Shown: one piece after another, positions 55,735 to 64,000 of the stretch | Layout of the letters: every line of letters starts with the position of its first letter | Position numbering within the stretch: the stretch's first letter is position 1 | Assembly: GCA_973895155.1 (NCBI GenBank) | Contig: OZ316891.1 | Span: 31,930,001-31,994,000, forward strand | Source: Marsupella aquatica | Taxonomy: Eukaryota > Marchantiophyta | Direction: 5' to 3' | Length of the DNA stretch: 64,000 bases | Notes under the pieces: generated by a model | The model's input: only the letters and a program-made list of their open reading frames with translations | Told to the model about the DNA's origin: nothing | Databases searched by the model: none | Program-made: the position numbers and the translations under genes

Positions 55735-56765
55735 AAGTGCTTCCTAAGGGAGATATCCAGGACCATATAAAACCCCTAAAACCCTAAGAACCCTAAGAAA
55801 CCCTAATCTAGCTATGATATGCACTTGAAAATCCTCACCTAGTAAAACCCTAACCCTACACCCTAAACTAGAGGCGATCGCAACCCTAATGTAGCGGTGA
55901 TATTCGCATGAAAATCCTCTCCATGTAAAACCCTAACCCTACACCCTAAACTAGAGGCGATCGCGCCGGAGGCGGAAGCTCAAAACATTCACGCCGCAGG
56001 CGGATCCTCGAAACCCTAAACCCTTGACACATTCACGCCGCAGGCGGACCCTACAACATTCACGCCGCAGGCGGACCCTCGAAACATTCACGCCGCAGGC
56101 GGACCCTCGACAAGGGCGGAGGCTCAAGCCATTCATGGTTTAGGCTAGAGGTGATCGCGCCGGAGGTGGACCCTACTTTCTCAAAAAACCCTAAAAAACC
56201 CTAAGAACCGTTACAAACCCTAATCTAGCTATGACATGCACTTGAAAATCCTCTCCTAGTAAAACCCTAACCCTACACCCTAAACTAGAAGCGATTGCAA
56301 CCCTAATGTAGTGGTGATATTCGCATGAAAATCCTCTCCATGTAAAACCCTAACCCTACACCCTAAACTAGAGGCGATCGCGCCGGAGGCGGAAGCTCAA
56401 AACATTCACGCCGCAGGCGGACCCTCGACAAGGGCGGAGGCTCAAGCCATTCATGGTTTAGGCTAGAGGTGATCGCGCCGGAGGTGGACCCTACTTTCTC
56501 AAAAAACCCTAAAAAACCCTAAGAACCGTTACAAACCCTAATCTAGCTATGACATGCACTTGAAAATCCTCTCCTAGTAAAACCCTAACCCTACACCCTA
56601 AACTAGAAGCGATTGCAACCCTAATGTAGTGGTGATATTCGCATGAAAATCCTCTCCATGTAAAACCCTAACCCTACACCCTAAACTAGAGGCGATCGCG
56701 CCGGAGGCGGAAGCTCAAAACATTCACGCCGCAGGTGGACCCTCGAAACCCTAAACCCTATATAT
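55735..56765 (+). repeat. CCCTAAA-rich tandem satellite
   Basis: Three copies start at 55798, 56215 and 56533 (AAACCCTAATCTAGCTATGA). Spacings are 417 and 318 bp; the first copy has extra units of a ~30-bp subrepeat CATTCACGCCGCAGGCGGAC (55986-56110). Each copy includes two AAAACCCTAACCCTACACCC blocks and GGCGATCGCG boxes. The CCCTAAA sense is opposite to that at 54484 and 55237. Confidence 0.9.
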
Positions 56766-57302
56766 ATTGTCGGCGCATTACAGCCGTAGTGCAGCGGCTG
56801 TGTGGCTGTTTTGGAGGCATGTAACAAGTGTAGTGGCGGTCGTGAAGGAGAGGGTGTGGTCGTGATACAAGCATCTGGCCCGTTCATTTAAAATCCACGG
56901 CCAACATTCATTGTTGACTTTCCATGCTAACATTTATTGTTTACTTTCCATGGCTGATATTTATTGTTGACTTGTCGTGTCGAGGAGGTACTTTCCACGG
57001 CTAACATTTATTTTTGACTTTTCACGGTTGATATTTATTGTTGGCTTGTCCTATCGAGGAGAAACTTGTGGCGGAAAAGCAAGTTGATATTTATTGTTGA
57101 CTTGTCTTGTCGAGGAGATACTTGTGGCATATAAGCAGGAATGATGATTTGTATACATAATTATGTTAACCGTATATTGTAAGAACTGGGATTTTCCATT
57201 GAAGATTGGATTAAATTGAAGTCCTTGCGCATGATCTTGCCCATCTATCTCTTCTTATTGACAGTCCAGATTTTCTCTGAATTTCCCCTCCTTCTAGACT
57301 AA
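56766..57302 (+). repeat. TATTTATTGTTGACTTGTC short repeats and flank
   Basis: Between 56900 and 57125 diverged units such as GATATTTATTGTTGACTTGT plus GTCGAGGAG recur four or five times at irregular spacing. The remainder shows no gene. Confidence 0.6.
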
Positions 57303-57509
57303 GTGTTGGCTTTTCTTTATCATCTTCCTTGTCCATCTTTTACAACTGACTGCACAATGTGTCAGTCTGCCCTTGTTGTGGCTGTCTATACTCAGGGATC
57401 AAAGGTTCAAAGGTTTAGTGTTGATTTTCCCTTTTGTGTTGGATTTTCTTTATCATCTTTCTTATCCATCTTTTACAACATGGTTGTCTCTATCCCAACA
57501 AACAACTTC

Positions 57510-57980
57510 CCCACCAACTCCCAACCCAAAACTCCCCCAACCCACAATGTCAACCCCCACCCACAACCAAACTCCAAACTCCTTCAACCTCCAACACATA
57601 ACTCCCCAACTCCCTCAACCCCCAACATACAACTGTCTACCTACCCAACCCAAGACACAATTCCAATCCCTCAACCCTCAACACCCAACAATCCCCAACA
57701 CCCCTCAATCCCCAACACACAACTCCCAACCCCCTCAGCCCCCAACCCACAACTCCCCCAACCCACAATGTCAACCCCCACCCACAACCAAACTCCAAAC
57801 TCCTTCAACCTCCAACACATAACTCCCCAACTCCCTCAACCCCCAACATACAACTGTCTACCTACCCAACCCAAGACACAACTTCCAATCCCTCAACCCT
57901 CAACACCCAACAATCCCCAACACCCCTCAATCCCCAACACACAACTCCCAACCCCCTCAGGCCCCAACCCACAACTCCCC
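57510..57980 (+). repeat. C-rich satellite, 221-bp tandem duplication
   Basis: CCCACAATGTCAACCCCCAC starts at 57541 and at 57762, and the intervening 221 bp is repeated almost perfectly. The unit itself is made of CCCAACCCACAACTCC-like short repeats. An open frame through it (57303-58046) is a by-product of a stop-free C-rich composition. Confidence 0.85.
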
Positions 57981-58019
57981 TGTATATATCTTCTCTGCAC
58001 AGCGCGTGCAATGAGGCCG

Positions 58020-59230
58020 GTCTTCAGGCCATTTCGGGGTATTTAGGGAGCGCGGTGCATGGTCTCCTACATGCAGTGCACGGTCTCGACGTTTCAACAT
58101 TTGGACTCCCACAACATTATTATTAAAACCTTTAAACTCCGCTAGTATTGATTAGGGTGACTTACGGGTGGTTGCCGTAGGCTCCCATAACATTATTTTT
58201 TAAGTGTTCATACACCACTAGCATTCATTGTGACTCACTTGTAGTCCCGCACTCCCATAACATTTCCAATAAAAGTCTTTTGCAGCTATAACATTCATGC
58301 TAAAACCATTGGACTCCCTTAACATCAAAAGTGTCACCATTCAATTAGGTTCGTGAGAAATACAAAGGAAACAAAGCTTGGTCAATGCTTCTAGAATTCC
58401 TGTACCAGCCTTCAATCTGGTTCTTTAATGTGCTTGTCACCTTCAAATTCCCTTCTGCATTATTGTTGGGTCGGTATTTTGGTCGGGAAGCATTGGCCTT
58501 CGAGAATTCCTGCTACTGGCCTTCAATCTGGTCCTTGACTGTGCTCGCCACCTCCAAATTCCCTTCAATCTGCATCTTGAATCTTGCGTCACTTGGATGG
58601 CGTACTGACGTTGTCAATAATTGCAGCAAGTGATGGATTAGAGTCATTGTCAGATGCAGTCTTCGAGCAAAGGCGTTTCCGAATGGTTACGGTTTTTATG
58701 CTTACTGGTGGCAGTGCATCGTGAATCTTGTGTTGCTTGGATGGCGTACTGACGTTGTCAATAATTGCAGCAAGTGATGGATTTGAGTCGTTGTTGGATG
58801 TAGTCTTTGAGCAAAGGCGTTTCCGAATGGTTGCGTTTTTGATGCTTACTGGTGGCAGTGGCGTGGCGTGGTTTTAGGCCGAGTGTGCAGTGATGGAGCT
58901 TCCCTTCTGTACAACATCCATGGTTGCGGTATTCATGCCTTGCTACTCACCTCCATCTGTGTTGCAACTCCATTCAGACACTCCTAGGACCCAAATCGCA
59001 TTCACTGTCCAACCCACCATACAAGACTCTTATGTAAAGGCTGTGTCTCACATGCGATGCATGGTATGTCTCCAAGTTTCAGCATATGGACTCCCACAAC
59101 ATTTCTGGTTAAAGTGGAGGCTCCCATAACATTTCCGGTTAAACCATAGACTCCCATAGCTTTCATGTTGAAACCTTTAAACTCCGTTAGCATCAAATGT
59201 GTCACCATTCAATTTTGGACGTGGGAAATG
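58020..59230 (-). repeat. Low-copy repeat block, inverse of 60.7-61.9 kb
   Basis: Segments at 58240-58500 and 59110-59230 are reverse-complement matches to the 60.7-61.9 kb array (for example ATGTTGAAACCTTTAAACTC and GGGAAGCATTGGCCTTCGAG). A 144-bp tandem duplication with GGATGGCGTACTGACGTTGT at 58595 and 58739 lies between them. Confidence 0.75.
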
Positions 59231-59565
59231 AGATACAAATTAAAGAAGACCAGGCTTCCTGATTAGAACTAATTCACTCTGTATAGTTGTGATATATTAT
59301 TTACTCTCTAGACTCAATGCTAATCCACACCCGGGTCTATGCCCGATCCGCCTCAAACTCTTGGGCCCGTAATGCCAGGTGTGGTAATTCAGCTTCCTCC
59401 TGTTGTTACCGCTCCTGAGCCTACGCCTGCCAAAAAGCTGCCTTCTGCCTTGCCTTATACTCCACCCCTTGGCACACTTGTAGGACCTCGCGATCCGGCT
59501 GTTCCTTTTGATGTGTGGGATGTCGAGTTTCTGCTTCACAAATGTTGAATTGTGTTACCAGGTTG
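59231..59565. other. Gap between repeats
   Basis: A 69-codon plus-strand frame (59339-59548) rich in Pro has no domain. It lies opposite a continuation of the minus-strand coding remnant; not called. Confidence 0.3.
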
Positions 59566-60360
59566 TCAAAATAATGGGGCCGTGATGCAGAACACGCGGC
59601 CGGTAAGGGCCTGTAGGAGAAGCAAAAACAACACTGACCGCAAATTCTTGCCCACGTAGTCAAAGAGGATAGTAGACACCTCAGAGTCACTAAGCCGTTG
59701 GGAAAATCTTGAGTGTGGATTCCACCAGAGCTGAAATGTGATGATGCTCAATACAGGAGTCTAGCTTAGCCCGAGTAAATTTACCCACCGGCGCCTCAAT
59801 GAACTTGATAAATTCATAGATCACCGGGTCGCCCCATTTGATGTAGATAGATTCCAACTGCTTGAAGTCTGGTTGGTTACACGGGTCAAAGTTTGCTTTG
59901 TAGTCATTCACTACGGCATGTTTGTCAAGTGCCTTGAGAGGAGATCTTTGGAGCAGTTGTTGTTGGATGTCTTCCCCCAAGTTGGCGTTGAATTGAACCA
60001 CAAAGAGAGCATTAATTAGGCAGTTCGTCATGGAGTCCCAACTTAATCTCATTCTCCTGGTTGAAAGCTGACAGCCAATCTCTAGCCTGCCAGGAATTGA
60101 ATTCCGATTCAAAGCCTAGTACCACCTTATTCCTAAAAATCCGTTGGCTACCCAGCTGTAGAATCTCCATGGGGGATGCAGAAGATTTCCTCATTGTCGG
60201 CCGTGGGAATACTAGGTGGGTTAAGATTCTTCAGGTGGACAGGTCCACGGGAGGTGGCCTTTGTTGCGTGGCGGTGGATCACATTTGTAGATTTCAATGA
60301 GGTCGGTTTAGACTTCCATTGCGAGTGGGCGCTGGCCATACCAAGACAAAACTTTTTCAT
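59566..60360 (-). pseudogene. Frameshifted coding remnant, family unknown
   Basis: Four overlapping minus-strand frames look coding in turn: 60360-60148 (NLNPPSIPTADNEE), 60194-60012 (KVVLGFESEFNSWQARDWLS), 60112-59690 (140 codons, with YIKWGDPVIYEFIKFIEAPV) and 59751-59566 (SEVSTILFDYVGKNL). Successive frame changes, none at a convincing splice site, imply small indels. The Trp/Phe-rich second segment is reminiscent of retroelement gag domains, but I cannot assign a family. Low-copy repeats flank it on both sides. Confidence 0.35.
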
Positions 60361-60664
60361 ATTTTTTTACAGAGCGTGAAAGCAGCCTTCAAATTAACTT
60401 ACTGCCACTTCTGTCGCATTATAGTTCTAGCTCTCCTGCTATCTTCCTTTGTACCCGTCTCTTCTCTCTTCTGGTTGGAATTGCTGCTCGACTTAGCATT
60501 TCCTTCATATCCGCGAGCGATGGCGGGCAATTTGCTCTCTATTGGACAGAATGCTTGACAGAATTCCACGATCACTTGTTATACATAGTTGATATATTCT
60601 TGTGTTCATTTTTCTTGTCCATTTGGAAATTGCACAAATTAACAAAAGTATCCATAAAGGTCTG
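60361..60664. other. Unassigned short gap
   Basis: Nothing recognised between the coding remnant and the tandem repeat. Confidence 0.3.
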
Positions 60665-61960
60665 TCATCGTAGAAAGTCAATTTTAAGCACTCCCTCGGA
60701 GGTGTAATTGTTCAGCATTTGTAAATACCTCGCACTATATATCACGACTGTACACATCGAATTAGTTCTACTCAGCCATTTCCCACGTCCAAATTTGAAT
60801 GGTGACACTTTTGATTCTAACGGCGTTTAAAGGTTTCAACATGAATGCTATTGCTGCAAAAATGTTTAACCGGAAATGTTATGGGAGCCTACGAGCGACG
60901 AGCACATTAAGGAACTAGATTGAAGACGGGCAATAGGAATTCTAGAAGGCCAATACTTCCCGACCATAATACCATCCCAACCATGGCGCAGAAGGGAAAT
61001 TGAAGGCGGCAAGCACATTAAGGAACCAAATTGAAGGCGGACAGGAATTCTAGAAGGCCAATGCTTCCCAACTATAATACCAGCCCAACCATGGCATTGA
61101 AGGGAATTTGAAGGCGTAGAAAGTGATGACGTCAAGTCAATTTTAAGCACTCCCTCGGAGGTATAATTGTTCAGAATTTGTAAATACCTCGCACTATATA
61201 TCACGACTGTACACATTGAATTAGTTCTACTCAGCCATTTCCCACGTCCAAAATTGAATGGTGACACTTTTGATACTAACGGAGTTTAAAGGTTTCAACA
61301 TGAATGCTATTGCTGCAAAAATGTTTAACCGGAAATGTTATGGGAGTCTACGGTTTAACCGGAAATGTTATGGGAGCCTACGAGCGATGAGCACATTAAG
61401 GAACCAGATTGAAGACGGGCAATAGGAATTCTAGAAGGCCAATGCTTCCCAACTATAATACCAGCCCAACCATGGCGTTGAAGGGAATTTGAAGGCGTAG
61501 AAAGTGATGACGTCAAGTCAATTTTAAGCACTCCCTCGGAGGTGTAATTGTTCAGCATTTGTAAATACCTCGCACTATATATCACGACTGGACACATTGA
61601 ATTAGTTCTAATCAGCCATTTCCCACGTCCAAAATTGAATGGTGACACTTTTGATACTAACGGAGTTTAAAGGTTTCAACATGAATGCTATTGCTACAAA
61701 AATGTTTAACCAGAAATGTTATGGGAGCCTACGAGCGACGAGCACATTAAAGAACCAGATTGAAGATGGGCAATAGGAATTCTAGAAGACCAATACTTCC
61801 CGACCATAATACCAGCCCCACCATGGCACATAAGGGAATTTGAAGGTGAAGAGCACATTAAGGAACCAGATTGAAGGTGTGCGGCAGGAATTCTAGAAAG
61901 CCAATCCTTTCCGACTAAAATACCACCCCAACCATAGTGCAGAAGGGAAGGGTCTGTCGG
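60665..61960 (+). repeat. Tandem repeat, ~460/380-bp units
   Basis: GTCAATTTTAAGCACTCCCT begins units at 60677, 61137 and 61517. Each contains CACGTCCAAA, TTCAACATGAATGCTATTGC and GGAATTCTAGAA boxes, the last of which is itself repeated within units. Unit length differs through internal gain and loss of the GAATTCTAGAA block. Confidence 0.88.
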
Positions 61961-63535
61961 CAATTTGAATTACTTGTTCCCAGGCTGCTTCCAAGTGCAA
62001 GCAAGCGTGGACGTGGGTTCCCACTTTAGTTAGACAAACTGTAACTTTAGTTAGAGAAATTCATTGAACGTGGGACGAACAAAAGTATTGTGCTTGCAAA
62101 AAGAATAGAGACAGTTTGTGTCTATCCCAACTTCATATTCTCGCTGCCTTTGGCAACAGAGAAGAAGATTTAATTGCACAATGAATTGGTAATACAGAGC
62201 GTACAATGGTTTTGGTGGGGACACTTGCCAACTCAATAACTTTGAGCTTTTAACTATGTTGTGGCCTACCTAATTATCGCTGAAAGTGCTCAGACAATAA
62301 ATGTTCACCTATTGCCGTAAAGTATAAACATTGTGCACGTTCAGTTCCGCTACTTGAATTTACTAAATCGAATTGGCAAGTGTTGGATTACACATCACTT
62401 CCCAAGTTAAAGCAACTTAAATTAGCTGGAGTGAGGGTCGCCACCTATTGGAATTTGGAACTGGAGTGCTTCTTGTGCACCACCATCAGCTTTGCCTCGG
62501 CTGACTTTTGGTGTAGTCCTCCCATCAAGCGTGCGTAGCCCCTGAGACACAGAAAAAAAGTTTGGAGCCATTTTGGGCTCCCACCACAAAGCAGCCAATT
62601 AAGAGTGTACCAAGGGTTAGCGCGAGGTGCAATACAATGCCCACAACAAGATAGATTAGGCAATTCAACCATACTACCCTGCTGTGCCTGTTTGTTCCCA
62701 AAAAAACCTTCACCCCTACTGGAAGGTTGCCCATTCAACCTCCTTACAGTAGCAGACAGAACAAAAATCATCACAAGTAATCCAAAATGCAGACTACTGG
62801 ACAGTACAGTGAGTACTTCTGATTATTATACAATAAGAGTGTTTTGGTCAGTGATGATGTGGTTTGTCAATAGCTTCTCATCCTACTTTATAAAAACAAC
62901 AATGAGGACAGTCTGACTAGCACCGCATTTCTTCATTAATGAACATGTCTCTTTATGGTAGTCCACAAAACAAGACATTCCACTCGTAAACAAAATAAGA
63001 CATTCCACTTAGAGGACCATTGCTCTCCTACTGTTCAACTGAGTAATCACTTATCAAAGTGGCTTCAAGTGTGGCTGTACGTTATAGAATACCCCCATCC
63101 CACGTACCCCCCTTCACCTTCAATACTGTAATTTGATACGTAAAGACTTTCATGACTTTTCTCTTTGTATATTTGAGTGCATTAATTCTCCATAATGCAC
63201 CCCTTTTTTTTAGGAGGGGATTATACAAAACACCATAAATATAGTAAAAGCAAAAATTAAATATAGTTTTACCATACAAAAATAATAATTTAAATCTAGT
63301 CAAGATCTCAAGATGATAACCAAATCTTATATGGTGATACTAACACAATATCTATGAATTGAATCTAATATAACTAAAGAAGGTATATTTTTAGCCAATT
63401 CCATAGCAACCACTTCTTGGATGACCCTTTAATTAAAATTTTCTATTTCAGGGATTCATTTTTTCTTGTTTGTTACCGAAAAGTCACTCAAGTTTTTACG
63501 TGCATTAATGTCCTAGTTACAGGCATTATATCCCA
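61961..63535. other. Unassigned
   Basis: AT-rich with no supported gene. Frames on both strands at 62445-62916 overlap each other without motifs. A partial ancestor of the next repeat is seen at 63091-63135 (TACCCCCATCCCACGTACCC). Confidence 0.35.
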
Positions 63536-63585
63536 CAATGCCCTCTAACCAGGACATTATGAATCCTATTAATACCCTTCAAAGC

Positions 63586-63965
63586 ACATGGGCATTAATT
63601 TGCATTACCCCAGCACATGGTGGCTGTGCGTTTTGGAATACCCCATCCCTCCGTACCCCCCAACCTTCAAAATACTGTAATTTAATACATACATACCCTT
63701 CGGAGCACATTGGCACTTGCATTACCCCAGCACATGGTGGCTGTGCATTTTGGAATACCCCATCCCTCGTACCCGCAACCTTCAAAATACTGTAATTTGA
63801 AACATATATACATACCCATCCGAGCACATGGGCATTTGCATTACCCCAGCACATGGTGGCTGTGCGTTTTGGAATACCCCATCCCTCGTACCCCCCAACC
63901 TTCAAAATACTGTAATTTGAAACATACATATCCATCCGAGCACATTTGCATTACCCCAACACATA
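63586..63965 (+). repeat. ~117-bp tandem repeat, 3.3 copies
   Basis: CATTACCCCAGCACATGGTG starts at 63603, 63720 and 63839, with a shortened unit at 63949. Each unit includes TTTTGGAATACCCCATCCCT and CAACCTTCAAAATACTGTAA. Confidence 0.9.
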
Positions 63966-64000
63966 ATTATATACAAGCCATCCAGATAGTGCACTTGTGA

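Noticed and set aside
57303-58046. 247-codon Pro/Asn/Thr-rich plus-strand frame
   Set aside because: C-rich 221-bp tandem satellite with few possible stops; a second frame is open over the same DNA.
1-64000. CRISPR array, prophage or bacterial operon
   Set aside because: Tandem repeats lack unique spacers of constant length; introns, SINEs and LTR elements show eukaryotic nuclear DNA.

Overview
This is a nuclear, repeat-dominated eukaryotic window of the plant lineage. The evidence is plant-type TTTAGGG/CCCTAAA motifs scattered throughout, a Ty1/copia element with an initiator-Met-tRNA-type primer-binding site, Helitron termini, tRNA-derived SINEs, L1-like LINE remnants, and putative genes with short GT-AG introns. 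Few proteins resemble common angiosperm families, so a streptophyte alga or early-diverging plant (a charophyte such as Chara would fit) is my best guess. That is inference, not proof. I see no rRNA, tRNA gene, CRISPR array or bacterial-type operon.

Layout. 0-2.1 kb: unassigned DNA, then a minus-strand non-autonomous Helitron carrying a 35-bp minisatellite. 3.7-5.4 kb: the most interesting gene, a coiled-coil protein spliced to a TET/JBP-like 2OG-Fe(II) dioxygenase domain with a substituted first metal ligand. 5.6-7.7 kb: decayed minus-strand LINE. 9.4-10.4 kb: two-exon hypothetical gene. 11-19.3 kb: Helitron-derived DNA with head-to-tail junctions, SINEs, minisatellites in both orientations and a solo LTR with a perfect target duplication. 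20.4-22.7 kb: long coding region with one internal TAG. 23-27 kb: SINEs, inverted repeats and a 339-bp MITE with a 9-bp target duplication. 27.8-29.2 kb: plus-strand LINE fragment. 29.5-30.7 kb: two-exon hypothetical gene on the minus strand. 31-32.3 kb: foldback repeats. 32.7-37.7 kb: degenerate copia element interrupted by a 283-bp MITE and a second solo LTR. 39.1-40.5 kb: repeat-containing gene broken by a 55-bp tandem duplication. 41.5-43.9 kb: large inverted repeat with CACTA-like inner ends. 44.9-45.4 kb: second copia fragment. 45.9-49.35 kb: long, nearly intact coding region with three in-frame stops and a compensated frameshift. 52.8-53.3 kb: short hypothetical gene. 54.5-58 kb: subtelomere-like block in which telomeric motifs first run in the G-rich sense and then in the C-rich sense. 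58-64 kb: tandem and inverted low-copy repeats with one decayed coding region.

The window reads as nested insertions: solo LTR inside Helitron, MITE and solo LTR inside copia, MITE beside an interspersed repeat. Most coding regions are transposon-derived or decayed. Several internal stops (TAG from CAG, TGA from CGA) fit C-to-T change at CHG or CG sites, as expected for methylated, silenced DNA. All family assignments were made by reading motifs, without database searches.
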